Source: Balneola sp. (lineage in GTDB: Bacteria; Bacteroidota; Rhodothermia; Balneolales; Balneolaceae). Taken from it: a stretch of 64,000 nucleotides of DNA. The DNA is taken from positions 310,001-374,000 of the forward strand of contig JANQSE010000006.1 of the NCBI GenBank assembly GCA_028284195.1, given 5' to 3'. Shown one piece after another: positions 27,093-35,982 of this stretch (the first letter of the stretch is position 1; each line of letters opens with the position of its first letter). Both the position numbers and the translations under genes were made by a program. Below the pieces are notes generated by a model. It worked only from the letters and a program-made list of their open reading frames with translations. It had not been told where the DNA came from and searched no databases.

Positions 27093-27870
27093 AAAATATG
27101 AAAAACTAATAGCCGAATACTTTGGTAGCGAACTATCTGAAGAAAAAAAGGCAGAAATAGAAAAATTAATGGCCAGTGGCGAAATCGATCTGATTGATTT
27201 TAAAGCCATGGAGCAGTTACACGATGAGTTGGATATGGTCGCAGTTCCAGAACCCTCACCTGAAATGAGCAACAGGTTTTATCAAATGCTGGAAGAAGAA
27301 AAGGCATCTACGCGATCTTCTTCAAATATCAACATTGTTGAAAAGCTAAATGAGTTATTTGCGGCCATCACAATGCCAAAACTGGCGTATGCATTCGTAT
27401 TACTAATTGTTGGCGCGTTTATTGGAAGCTGGGTTGGGAACAGTAACAGCGAACTCGAAGAACTTACCACACAAATGCAGGCAATGCGCGAAATGATGGT
27501 GGTTAGTATGCTGGAAGGGGCTTCAACCACAGACAGACTCCGGGCAGTAAATATAAGTGCTGAATTGCCAACTGCCGATGAGAAGGCTGTGAGAGCTTTA
27601 CTCTTTACTTTGAGCAATGATGAAAGCACCAATGTAAGAGTACAGGCCATAGAAACCCTGAAAAAATGGAGCGAAGACGAGAGGGTTCGCGAAGGATTAG
27701 TAAATGCGATTGGCGTGCAGGAATCCGATATAGTAATTATTGCTTTAGCAGATGCTATGATAGAGTTAGGGCTGGAAAGGTCAAAAACTGAATTCGAAAA
27801 CCTGATGAAAGAACGCCAACTAAATGTAAGTGTAAAAGAAAAACTACAAAACACAATAGCAGCCTTATAA
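27085..27870 (+). CDS. Membrane-anchored HEAT-repeat protein, probable anti-sigma partner
   Basis: A 261-residue single-pass protein starting at ATG 27085 (MNKKYEKL), overlapping the sigma gene by 8 bp; a more upstream in-frame codon is less likely. The N-terminal 95 residues are cytosolic and helical (a short acidic anti-sigma-like segment with ELSEEKKAEIEKLMASGE). A membrane helix spans about 102-121 (LAYAFVLLIVGAFIGSWVG). The periplasmic part has a coiled stretch, then HEAT-like helical pairs from about 165 (TNVRVQAIETLKKW ... DSDIVIIALADAM-type pattern). No zinc HxxxCxxC motif is present. Position and topology suggest it holds the sigma factor; the HEAT domain would be the sensor. Confidence 0.75.
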   Translation: MNKKYEKLIAEYFGSELSEEKKAEIEKLMASGEIDLIDFKAMEQLHDELDMVAVPEPSPEMSNRFYQMLEEEKASTRSSSNINIVEKLNELFAAITMPKLAYAFVLLIVGAFIGSWVGNSNSELEELTTQMQAMREMMVVSMLEGASTTDRLRAVNISAELPTADEKAVRALLFTLSNDESTNVRVQAIETLKKWSEDERVREGLVNAIGVQESDIVIIALADAMIELGLERSKTEFENLMKERQLNVSVKEKLQNTIAAL

Positions 27871-27877
27871 GTAGATT

Positions 27878-28762
27878 ATGATGAAGAAAGTATTAGCATT
27901 ATTACTTATTGGAATAGTAACGGCACAGGTTTCTGCTCAGAACCGAAGGGTAACAGAAGGTGTTGATATACAAATAAAGAAAAGTGCGCTAGAATCTATT
28001 GAAAAGTTTAATGTCCGAAATATAAACGGAGACCTTAAAGTTGAAGGCTATGATGGGGATGAGATTTTGGTTACAGGAACCAAAACTATTCGGAAAAGAA
28101 AAGGCAGATTAGATCAAAAAATAATTGATGAGATCTATTTAAGGCAGGAAGTACATGAAGGAACTGTGTATGTATTTATTCAGGCCCCCGGGGTTGAGGT
28201 GGATTTTAAAGATGGAAAGATGAGATACAGTATGAATTGGAATCGTAACCGCTGGGATGATGATTATGACGAAGTTGATTTTGAATTTGATCTCGAAGTA
28301 AAAATGCCAAAGAAAATGATGGTTGAAGCTTCAACGGTAAATGGCGGAGAAGTTTTGGTAGAAAATATGCTAGGGGGCGTTAAAGCCGGCAATGTAAATG
28401 GCGGTGTGTTTTTGAAAGATGTTGCCGGCAAAACCAAAGCCCATACCGTTAATGGCGATATCGAGGTATATTTTGCAGAAAACCCAACGGAAGACTGTCA
28501 ATTTAATACTGTAAATGGCAGTATGGAGATTTTTACTCCCAATAACTTATCGGCTGTGGTAACCTTCGAAAGTTTGCACGGTGATTTATATACAGATTTT
28601 GAACAAGTAACTCGGTTAAAACCCCAATTGAACAAGGAAAAAGACGGAAAAGGCTATCGGTATCGAATTGGAAAATCCACACCTATTCAAATAGGAAACG
28701 GCGGGCCTAAGATGGAATTCGAAACGATTAACGGAAACGCCTACATCCGCAAAAGAAAATAA
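27878..28762 (+). CDS. Secreted DUF4097 family protein (beta-helix repeat), first copy
   Basis: A 294-residue exported protein. The first 21 residues (MKKVLALLLIGIVTAQVSAQ after Met) are a signal peptide. The rest is a series of short beta-strand repeats of the DUF4097 type: VNGGEVLVEN, VNGGVFLKDV, VNGDIEVYF, VNGSMEIF and HGDLYTDF. These repeat every 18-24 residues and probably wind into a beta-solenoid. A charged insertion near 110-125 (NWNRNRWDDDYDEVDFEFD) is distinctive. Function is unknown; members are often next to sigma/anti-sigma genes. It begins 7 bp after the HEAT-repeat gene and is followed by a second copy, so the four genes look like one operon. Confidence 0.82.
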   Translation: MMKKVLALLLIGIVTAQVSAQNRRVTEGVDIQIKKSALESIEKFNVRNINGDLKVEGYDGDEILVTGTKTIRKRKGRLDQKIIDEIYLRQEVHEGTVYVFIQAPGVEVDFKDGKMRYSMNWNRNRWDDDYDEVDFEFDLEVKMPKKMMVEASTVNGGEVLVENMLGGVKAGNVNGGVFLKDVAGKTKAHTVNGDIEVYFAENPTEDCQFNTVNGSMEIFTPNNLSAVVTFESLHGDLYTDFEQVTRLKPQLNKEKDGKGYRYRIGKSTPIQIGNGGPKMEFETINGNAYIRKRK

Positions 28763-28783
28763 TAATCAAGAAAAAACAGAATC

Positions 28784-29587
28784 ATGAAAAAATTAATATA
28801 TACTCTATTTAGTGCATTTGTTGCTTTGGCTTTAATACATCCTGCTTCAGCTCAGGATGATATAACCGTTCCATTATCAAGCCCTGGAAAAGCCGGGCAC
28901 ATAAAGATCGATCTGGTATATGCCGATAACATTGTTGTTCAGTCTCATTCCGGGCAGGATGTAATTGTACAATACAGCGGCGAAGATGACGACGAAGACT
29001 GGAACAAGCGTAAAAATGGTTTGAGGAGAATTTCATCAGGCGGGCTAAGCCTGGAAATTACAGAAGACAATAACACTGTTATTATAAACAGCCAGCCCCA
29101 CAATAACGACCTTGAGCTAAAGGTACTTGTACCGGCCAATTTCTCTGCCAAAATAAATGCCGTTCATGGAGATGTGGAAGTACATGGATTAACCGGAGAA
29201 ATTGAAATAGAATCGGTGAACGGAGATGTGGAGATAACCAAGATATCCGGCTCTGCTCTTATTAATAGTGTAAACGGAGATATTGAAGCTCGTTTTGATC
29301 AGGTAAACCCCGATGCTCCAATGTCTTTTACCGGTGTTAATGGCGATATAGAAATAAGCCTGCCTGGGAACGCAAAATTTTCTGCAAAAATGAAAACCGA
29401 TTGGGGAGATATTTATACTAATTTTGAAATGGAAATAGACAGAAGCCCTAAAGACAATCAGGTTTCTTCAAAAAAAGGAAAGTATAAAGTTACTGTAAAC
29501 AAATGGGTTTACGGAAGTGTGAACGGTGGCGGAACTCAATATCTATTTAAGACACTTCACGGAGATATCTCAATTCGTAAAAATTAG
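28784..29587 (+). CDS. Secreted DUF4097 family protein, second copy
   Basis: A 267-residue exported protein with a signal peptide ending about residue 23 (ALALIHPASAQ). The mature part again shows the recurring VNGDVEI-type strands: VHGDVEVHGL, VNGDVEITKI, VNGDIEARF, VNGDIEISL, WGDIYTNF and HGDISIRKN at the very end. It is clearly a paralogue of the preceding protein but lacks its acidic Asn/Trp-rich insertion, and is shorter. It lies 21 bp downstream. A hairpin-forming inverted repeat follows before the DUF5916 gene. Confidence 0.82.
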   Translation: MKKLIYTLFSAFVALALIHPASAQDDITVPLSSPGKAGHIKIDLVYADNIVVQSHSGQDVIVQYSGEDDDEDWNKRKNGLRRISSGGLSLEITEDNNTVIINSQPHNNDLELKVLVPANFSAKINAVHGDVEVHGLTGEIEIESVNGDVEITKISGSALINSVNGDIEARFDQVNPDAPMSFTGVNGDIEISLPGNAKFSAKMKTDWGDIYTNFEMEIDRSPKDNQVSSKKGKYKVTVNKWVYGSVNGGGTQYLFKTLHGDISIRKN

Positions 29588-29640
29588 TAAACCCAGGTAA
29601 CGATACAAAATTGGGTTCGTCTAAACGATAACTGAAATTT

Positions 29641-29679
29641 GAACCTGTAAGCATTTTAGGGAGAGTGTCTTACAGGTTC
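29641..29679 (+). terminator. 11-bp stem hairpin between DUF4097 and DUF5916 genes
   Basis: GAACCTGTAAG (29641-29651) and CTTACAGGTTC (29669-29679) are perfect inverted arms around a 17-nt loop. No T-run follows directly, so it may be an attenuator or processing hairpin rather than an intrinsic terminator. It divides the 121-bp gap between the two genes. Confidence 0.45.
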
Positions 29680-29708
29680 CTTACCACTATTACATCAAGG
29701 AAACTATT

Positions 29709-32498
29709 ATGCGGAAATTAGCAGCTACTATACTATTACTATGTCTGTGTTATGGAGCTCAGGCTCAAAAAATAAGCCCTGCTGAAACTGATAGCCAGCA
29801 GAGAGGAAATACAAAAGCAAAAAATGAACATATTGACTACAGGTACGGATATGTTCTAAACCCTACCATGGATGCGGTCAGAATCGATAAAAAAAATATA
29901 AAACTAGACGGTTTTCTGGATGAAGATATCTGGGCAAGCGCACCTGTTGCAACAGGTTTCACACAACGTGCACCAAAAGATGGAGGAACACCCTCACAAA
30001 AAACAGAAGCCAGAATACTTTATACAGATAAAGAAGTGTTTGTTGGTATAATGGCTTTTGACACTGCTCCTGATTCAGTAATTGCATCTTTGTTCAGGAG
30101 AGATGGCAACGAAACCAGTGATTGGGTGTATGTAAGCTTTGATAGTTACAACGATAAACGAACAGCATTTACTTTTGCGGTAAACCCAAGAGGCGTTCAA
30201 AAAGATATTTTGTATTTCGATGACAGAGGCGAAGATGTACGTTGGGATGCCGTTTGGGAGGCAGAAGCTGAAATGCTTAATAATGGCTGGTCTGTTGAGA
30301 TGAGAATTCCGCTTTCTCAACTTCGTTTTAGTTCTAAAGATCAGGTAAAATCCTGGGGGGTTAACTTCCAGCGTAGAATTGCCCGTCATCAAGAGTTTAA
30401 TTTTTGGTCGCCAACTCCTCAATCCGAATCTGGTTCAGTATCATTATTTGGAAGGCTTAATGGTATTAGGGATTTGAATGAGCCAAGAAGGCTAGAAATA
30501 ACTCCCTATACTTCATCTGTTTTAGAAAGTGCACCTGGTAATTCAGCAAATCCTTATTATGAAAGAAATGAGCTTGATGGAAATTTTGGAGGCGATATTA
30601 AATATGGAGTTACTTCAGATCTTACTCTTACAGCAACCATTAATCCGGATTTTGGCCAGGTAGAAGCCGATCCCGCTACTATAAACCTATCACAGTTTGA
30701 GCAGTTTTTTCCTGAACGCCGGCCATTTTTCTTAGAAGGGAACGAAATATTCCGATTTGGCGGCACCAGAAGCTTTAACAATTTTGGAAACCCCAATACA
30801 TTTTATTCCAGAAGAATAGGAAGGGCACCTCAGGGTGATATTTCCAGTGCAAGAGTATTTGATGGAGATACATTATATGATGCAAGCCAGGCGAACTCAG
30901 TTTTTACTGATGTGCCAAATCAAACCAGAATTTTGGGTGCAGCTAAATTGAGCGGTAAAACAAAATCAGGCCTTTCAATTGGTACATTGTATGCAAGAAC
31001 GGTTGAGGAGGAATCTCCTTATACAGTAAACTTTAATAATGGAACTACACAAGAAGGAAATTTTATAGCGCAGCCATCCAACAACTATTTAGTAACTCGC
31101 TTAAAACAAGATTTTAATGGGGGTAATACTGTAATTGGAGGATTCTTTAGCGGGATGAACCGGGACATTAACAATACCTACTTTGAACCACGGCTTCATA
31201 GTTCGGCTTTTATAACGGGAGCTGACTTTGAGCACGGATGGAAAGACAGGAGCTGGATTGTAAGTGGTACTGCTTCTGTAAGTTCCGTATCAGGCACAAA
31301 GGAGGCGATAACAAGAACCCAGAACGCCCCGCAAAGATATTACCAACGGGTAGATTCGGACGGGCTTTCTGTTGATCCAGATAAAACCAGTTTGAACGGA
31401 TTAGCATCAGAGTTGAGCTTGCAAAAAGCTAGTGGAGAGCATTGGACATGGTCAGTAACCGGGTCAATAGTAACGCCCGGCTATGAGACCAATGATGTGG
31501 GTTTCCAAAACAGGGCAGATTACAGAGCCATTTCAACGGGTTTGCAGTATCAGGAAAATGATCCTAAGAGGCTGCAATCTTATCAATTATGGAGCTATAC
31601 TACCCATGCCTGGAACTTTGATAACGATTTGATTTCCAGAGGATATAATGCAGGTGGTTGGTTTCAATTCAAAAACTTATGGTCCTTCAATATAAATGGA
31701 AATGCTAATTTCGATACCATTTCTGATCGAATTACAAGAGGGGGGCCAACATTTAAGATGCCTGGTAGCTGGAATTTCAATTTCAATATAAATTCAAACA
31801 GATCAAAAAAGGTATCAGGGGGGACAGGACAATTCCACAGAGAAGACCGGGTTGGAGAGTACGATCATTTTTATTGGGGATATATATCTCTAAGGCCAAC
31901 AACATTTATCCAGATTACGATAGAGCCTGAGTATGGAGTACAAAATGATGTAGATCAGTTTGTTCAAACTCGTGCACAAGGGGATGCGGCATTGGATGCT
32001 AATAATACATTCGGAAACCGATACATTTTCTCTGATATTCGTCAGGCTAATTTTTCAACTGAATTCAGATTAAACTGGACATTCAACACTAAAATGAGTT
32101 TACAAACTTATGTTCGCCCATTTATTGCAGCGGGCGAATACTACAACCTGAAAGAGTTCAATAATCCCGGAGGGTTTGGGTTTGATATATATGGGGAAGA
32201 TAAGGGAACAATAACAAGAAATAGTGATGGCACACAAACAGTGGATCCCGATGGTTCCGGAGGGGAAGCTCCGTTTGATGTGAGAAGATTAGATTTTAAT
32301 GTAACATCTCTTCAGGGCAATGCCGTTTTTAGATGGGAATATCGTCCGGGTTCAACACTGTTCCTTGTTTGGCAACAGCAAAGAGATGGGTTTAGACCGA
32401 ATGGGGAGTTCAATTTTGGCGAAGATTTTGGGAACTTATTTAATCCGGAGCCTACCAATGTATTCTTAGTGAAACTAAGCTATTGGTTTGGTTCTTAA
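29709..32498 (+). CDS. DUF5916 family protein (CBM9-like domain plus outer-membrane barrel)
   Basis: A 929-residue exported protein. A signal peptide covers about 1-19 (RKLAATILLLCLCYGAQA after Met). Residues about 55-225 match a family-9 carbohydrate-binding-like domain: IKLDGFLDEDIWASAP, then VSFDSYNDKRTAFTFAVNPRGVQ and GWSVEMRIPLSQLRF. The remainder is DUF5916: the conserved INPDFGQVEADPATINLSQF, FFPERRPFFLEG and the FYSRRIGR block, then alternating strands to a terminal WFGS, as in an outer-membrane beta-barrel. Members are thought to be outer-membrane proteins acting on glycans; no substrate is known. An intrinsic terminator follows directly. It probably belongs with the envelope genes upstream but has its own hairpin-separated leader. 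Confidence 0.88.
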   Translation: MRKLAATILLLCLCYGAQAQKISPAETDSQQRGNTKAKNEHIDYRYGYVLNPTMDAVRIDKKNIKLDGFLDEDIWASAPVATGFTQRAPKDGGTPSQKTEARILYTDKEVFVGIMAFDTAPDSVIASLFRRDGNETSDWVYVSFDSYNDKRTAFTFAVNPRGVQKDILYFDDRGEDVRWDAVWEAEAEMLNNGWSVEMRIPLSQLRFSSKDQVKSWGVNFQRRIARHQEFNFWSPTPQSESGSVSLFGRLNGIRDLNEPRRLEITPYTSSVLESAPGNSANPYYERNELDGNFGGDIKYGVTSDLTLTATINPDFGQVEADPATINLSQFEQFFPERRPFFLEGNEIFRFGGTRSFNNFGNPNTFYSRRIGRAPQGDISSARVFDGDTLYDASQANSVFTDVPNQTRILGAAKLSGKTKSGLSIGTLYARTVEEESPYTVNFNNGTTQEGNFIAQPSNNYLVTRLKQDFNGGNTVIGGFFSGMNRDINNTYFEPRLHSSAFITGADFEHGWKDRSWIVSGTASVSSVSGTKEAITRTQNAPQRYYQRVDSDGLSVDPDKTSLNGLASELSLQKASGEHWTWSVTGSIVTPGYETNDVGFQNRADYRAISTGLQYQENDPKRLQSYQLWSYTTHAWNFDNDLISRGYNAGGWFQFKNLWSFNINGNANFDTISDRITRGGPTFKMPGSWNFNFNINSNRSKKVSGGTGQFHREDRVGEYDHFYWGYISLRPTTFIQITIEPEYGVQNDVDQFVQTRAQGDAALDANNTFGNRYIFSDIRQANFSTEFRLNWTFNTKMSLQTYVRPFIAAGEYYNLKEFNNPGGFGFDIYGEDKGTITRNSDGTQTVDPDGSGGEAPFDVRRLDFNVTSLQGNAVFRWEYRPGSTLFLVWQQQRDGFRPNGEFNFGEDFGNLFNPEPTNVFLVKLSYWFGS

Positions 32499-32522
32499 TT
32501 ATCAGCCAAAATTAATCTCTGA

Positions 32523-32551
32523 GGGAATACTGATTAGTATTCCCTTTTTTG
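32523..32551 (+). terminator. Rho-independent terminator after the DUF5916 gene
   Basis: GGGAATACT (32523-32531) pairs with AGTATTCCC (32536-32544) around a 4-nt loop, followed by a run of six Ts. It lies 25 bp past the stop. This is a well-formed intrinsic terminator on the plus strand. Confidence 0.85.
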
Positions 32552-32606
32552 TTAGAGCGGGTAACAACAAAGTATATCACTTATTCAAAATTGCTACCTT
32601 TAATGC

Positions 32607-34451
32607 GTGAGCGAGCAAAAAACAAATATTGATATTTCAGAAAAAGTTGCCCATCTGCCTCTGTCTCCCGGTGTATATATTTATAAGGATAAAAACGGAA
32701 GTATACTTTATGTAGGAAAGGCAAAGAAACTCAGAAACAGGGTGCGTTCTTATTTTCAGGGTTCAAGGACGGTTGATGGAAGAATAAAAACGATGATTTC
32801 TAAGATAGATGATCTGGAAGTTGTTGTAACTGATTCGGAAGCGGAAGCTTTAATTCTGGAGAATAATTTCATTAAACAATATCAGCCCAGATACAATATT
32901 ATGTATCGGGATGACAAATCTTACCCATACATTTGTATTACTAAAGATTCCAAGCCAAGAGTATTTCCTACAAGAACCATCATCAAAGATGGAAGTAAAT
33001 ACTTTGGCCCATATGACAGCGTAACCACGATGAAACGGATGTTAGAAACCATCCGGAAAGCATTTAATATGTGTACCTGTGCTGTTTCTGCCAAGAATAT
33101 CGATCGAACAAGAGGTATTCCCAAATGGCATTCCTGCTTTGATGATTATTTGCAAAGCTGCTCAGGTGATTGGGATGAAGAGGTATATCAGGTAGTCGTT
33201 AAAAAGGTAGAGCGGCTGCTGAACGGGCAGACTGAAGTTTTAATTCGGGAACTTAAAGACGAGATGGAAATAGCATCTTCTGCACTGGATTTTGAAGAAG
33301 CCGCAAAACTGAGAGATAGTATTTTAGCAGTAGAGCGTTACAGCAGAAAAATGAAAATGGTTGCCGATCGAAAAATAGATCGGGATGTGTTTGCTCTTAC
33401 AATAGATGAAGATCTTAAAGAAGCATGTGGAGTGCTATTTAAAGTACGTGAGGGGAAGCTGATTGGTAAATTTCATCGCTTTCTAAAAAATATAGACGGC
33501 CTTAAGCAAACAGTGCTCTTACAGTCTTTTGTGGAAGATTATTATACTGGGCAATACACAGCTGCCATTCCTGATGAGGTATATATCAGCAATGGGTTAG
33601 AAGACGACGAACCTTTGATTCAATATTTGTACCAAGAAAAAGGAAAAAAAGTACCGGTACATGTTCCACAAATAGGAGAGAAAGCGCAATTAATAAAAAT
33701 GGCAAAGGCGAATGCAAGGCTCCATTTGAACGAGCGGCGGCTCGAAAAAGAAAAAGCCGAAAGAGATCGAATTCCACACGCGGTAAAGGAACTCAAAGAA
33801 CATCTGAAACTATCACGGCTACCGAGACGGATTGAGTGCTTTGATAACTCAAACCTCCAGGGAACCGACCCTGTTGCTTCTATGGTAAGTTTTGTGGACG
33901 CCAAACCACGAAAAAGTGAATACAAACGGTTCCATATAAAAACAGTAGTTGGCCCCGATGATTTTGCTTCCATGAAAGAGATATTAACTCGCCGTTATTC
34001 AAGGGTGATGAAAGAAGGACTTCAAATGCCAGACTTGATTATAGTAGATGGAGGCAAGGGACAGCTTAGCTCGGCTGTAGAAGCTTTAAAGGAGATCGGA
34101 TTTTACGGAGAGTGCGATGTTATTGGATTGGCAAAAAGATTAGAAGAAGTATTTTTGCCCGGTAAATCTGATTCCATTATGATTCCAAAAAAATCCACAG
34201 CGTTAAAACTCATTCAGCAGGCAAGGGATGAAGCTCACCGGTTTGCTATCACTTTTCATAGAAAAAAAAGGTCTAAAAGAACATTGGTAACAGAGTTAAC
34301 CGAGATAGATGGGGTAGGGGAAAAAACTTCACAAACATTGCTCAAGGAGTTTGGCTCCGTTAAGAAGATTAAAAACGCTTCAAAAACAGAAATCCAAAAA
34401 CTGATAGGAGAGAAAATAGGGGAGAATGTGTACAACCATTTCAGTGGTTAG
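32607..34451 (+). CDS. uvrC: UvrC, excinuclease ABC subunit C
   Basis: Nuclease that makes both incisions in nucleotide excision repair, 614 residues. The N-terminal GIY-YIG domain covers about 14-95 (PGVYIYKDKNGSILYVGKAK). The UVR motif for UvrB binding is near 205-240 (ALDFEEAAKLRDSI). The RNase H-like second nuclease spans about 380-530 (IECFDNSNLQGTDPVASMV and DLIIVDGGKGQLS). A helix-hairpin-helix pair closes the protein (LTEIDGVGEKTSQTLLKEFG). The start is GTG at 32607; the ATG 4 nt upstream is out of frame and stops after nine codons. A short hairpin (34472-34490) lies after the gene. Confidence 0.96.
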   Translation: MSEQKTNIDISEKVAHLPLSPGVYIYKDKNGSILYVGKAKKLRNRVRSYFQGSRTVDGRIKTMISKIDDLEVVVTDSEAEALILENNFIKQYQPRYNIMYRDDKSYPYICITKDSKPRVFPTRTIIKDGSKYFGPYDSVTTMKRMLETIRKAFNMCTCAVSAKNIDRTRGIPKWHSCFDDYLQSCSGDWDEEVYQVVVKKVERLLNGQTEVLIRELKDEMEIASSALDFEEAAKLRDSILAVERYSRKMKMVADRKIDRDVFALTIDEDLKEACGVLFKVREGKLIGKFHRFLKNIDGLKQTVLLQSFVEDYYTGQYTAAIPDEVYISNGLEDDEPLIQYLYQEKGKKVPVHVPQIGEKAQLIKMAKANARLHLNERRLEKEKAERDRIPHAVKELKEHLKLSRLPRRIECFDNSNLQGTDPVASMVSFVDAKPRKSEYKRFHIKTVVGPDDFASMKEILTRRYSRVMKEGLQMPDLIIVDGGKGQLSSAVEALKEIGFYGECDVIGLAKRLEEVFLPGKSDSIMIPKKSTALKLIQQARDEAHRFAITFHRKKRSKRTLVTELTEIDGVGEKTSQTLLKEFGSVKKIKNASKTEIQKLIGEKIGENVYNHFSG

Positions 34452-34471
34452 TTCGTCCTGTTTTCGGATGT

Positions 34472-34490
34472 GATGTTAGTAGCTAACATC
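34472..34490. other. Small hairpin in the uvrC-sigma gap
   Basis: GATGTTAG (34472-34479) and CTAACATC (34483-34490) are inverted around TAG, 20 bp after uvrC. No T-run follows. The remaining 195 bp up to the sigma gene are AT-rich with no gene or motif I can name. Confidence 0.4.
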
Positions 34491-34685
34491 AACATGTGAT
34501 ATGAACCCTGTGCGTGATCAATTAAAATAGATGAAGCCAAAGCCTTAGCTCTTCGTGAAAAAGTTCAAGGCTGCAGGTTAAACGTTCTTTGCTAATTAAT
34601 ATACGATTGGTTGAACCAGAGGGAGTAACTCTGATTTATCTAAGGTATTGGCAAAGGGCAAAACCAAATTTAACGGGTAACTGTT

Positions 34686-35330
34686 ATGGAACTATTAAAG
34701 AGAACTACAAAAGCGTCGTACAAAGATCTTAGGGACAGAGATCTTGTAAGATATTTTAGAAAAAAAGCAGATGAAGCTGCATTTAACGAATTGATGAATC
34801 GCCATCAGGCAAAGGTTTATTCGTACATATACAGTATGGTAAACAATCCGGAAATAGCTAATGATATATTTCAAGAAACGTTTACCAAGGTAGTTACCAA
34901 GATGGACGACACCTATAACGAACAAGGTAAATGGATTGCCTGGGTAATGCGGATTGCGCACAACGCAACAATTGATTATATAAGAAAACAAAAACGCTAT
35001 ATCGACGTTAATTCGTGGTACGACGATGAAGATTCTCACTCAGATTACTTTGATAGAATGACTGACGAGAGTTGGATAGATGCTGATGAACAGATGGTAG
35101 AAGGTGAAACAAAGTCCAGTTTAATGGCTCATATCGCCAAATTACCTGAAGAGCAGCGCACCGTTGTACTTTTAAGGCATTATTATGAAATGCCCTTTAA
35201 AGAAATCGCAGAATTGACTAACGTATCCATTAATACGGCGCTAGGCCGCATGCGATATGCGTTGATTAATTTGCGAAAGCACTTTGAGGAAGAAAGACAA
35301 CATGAGTTCAAACATGCTAATAAACGATGA
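34686..35330 (+). CDS. ECF-type RNA polymerase sigma factor (second)
   Basis: A 214-residue ECF sigma factor. Region 2 is evident: DEAAFNELMNRHQAKVYSYI, then NDIFQETFTKVVTKMDD, and WIAWVMRIAHNATIDYIRKQ. An acidic linker (DDEDSHSDYFDRM) precedes region 4, which reads PEEQRTVVLLRHYYEMPFKE, then IAELTNVSINTALGRMRYALINLRKHF. It differs from the factor at 26.5 kb in length, linker and region-4 sequence, so it is a separate system. The downstream membrane protein starts within its 3' end (29-bp overlap), the usual sigma/anti-sigma layout. No other likely target genes follow before parA. Confidence 0.92.
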   Translation: MELLKRTTKASYKDLRDRDLVRYFRKKADEAAFNELMNRHQAKVYSYIYSMVNNPEIANDIFQETFTKVVTKMDDTYNEQGKWIAWVMRIAHNATIDYIRKQKRYIDVNSWYDDEDSHSDYFDRMTDESWIDADEQMVEGETKSSLMAHIAKLPEEQRTVVLLRHYYEMPFKEIAELTNVSINTALGRMRYALINLRKHFEEERQHEFKHANKR

Positions 35331-35874
35331 AGACTGTATTCGGTACCTTATGAGGGAGATGGATCCCTCTGAGGAAACCGAATTTGAAAGGGAAATGATG
35401 AGCAATGAAAACCTGCTCATAGAAGTAGAAAGTTTAAGAAGTACATATAATAAAGTTAAAAAATTACCAATTCGGCAAACACCAGCCCAGGTGTTAGAAA
35501 AAGTAAGAGAGTTAGCTGTGGCCGAACAGAGAAAAAGATTGAGGACATCTTTCAGGTTGATAGGCTGGTTTGGAAAAACAGTTGCCGCCGCCGCTTCCAT
35601 TTTACTATTGATATCTGCAAGTGTATACTTTTTCGATGTTGGGATTAGCAGCAAAAAAACCGAAACAGTTGTAGAAAAATCGCAGATACAGCCATGGGTA
35701 GATAGAAATCAGATACTAAAGATATCTGACAGGATTGATGTTATTAGAGCACAGCAGATTGGGGACGATTATGAGAAAAGTTTTGATAAACTTACTCCGG
35801 TAAAAGAAGTTTCTTCATCTAGATCTTCTCGAAGGCAGGGTGTATTGTTAACAAGTTCTTCAGGTAACCAGTAG
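35302..35874 (+). CDS. Probable anti-sigma factor (single-pass membrane protein)
   Basis: A 190-residue protein from ATG 35302 (MSSNMLINDEDC); an in-frame TTG further upstream lies deeper in the sigma gene and is unlikely. The N-terminal 80 residues are soluble and helical, with EDCIRYLMREMDPSEETEFE as an anti-sigma-like binding helix set. One membrane helix is near 95-112 (TVAAAASILLLISASVYFF), followed by about 75 periplasmic residues with no recognised domain and a Ser/Arg-rich end (SSSRSSRRQGVLLTSSSGNQ). No zinc-binding HxxxCxxC is seen, as is common in this phylum. The role rests on gene overlap and topology. Confidence 0.78.
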   Translation: MSSNMLINDEDCIRYLMREMDPSEETEFEREMMSNENLLIEVESLRSTYNKVKKLPIRQTPAQVLEKVRELAVAEQRKRLRTSFRLIGWFGKTVAAAASILLLISASVYFFDVGISSKKTETVVEKSQIQPWVDRNQILKISDRIDVIRAQQIGDDYEKSFDKLTPVKEVSSSRSSRRQGVLLTSSSGNQ

Positions 35875-35879
35875 CGCTT

Positions 35880-35910
35880 TGTGGATAACTTACCGGCAGG
35901 ATGTGAATAA
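35880..35910 (-). promoter_or_regulatory. Two tandem DnaA-box-like sites upstream of parA
   Basis: TGTGGATAA (35880-35888) is the exact complement of the DnaA box TTATCCACA. TGTGAATAA (35902-35910) differs at one base. Both have the same orientation and lie 22 bp apart, two helical turns, in the 108-bp gap between the anti-sigma gene and parA. An AT-rich stretch follows (35935-35965). Two sites are suggestive but not enough to call an origin. Confidence 0.5.
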
Positions 35911-35982
35911 GTATTTTTGTATGAGATACTGCCTCGCTTTATATTAAATTTTATGCCAGAAAAAAAGAAAAGCGAGTAATTA

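Noticed and set aside
29709-32498. TonB-dependent receptor
   Set aside because: No plug domain or TonB box; the CBM9-like front and the INPDFGQVEADPA block fit DUF5916.
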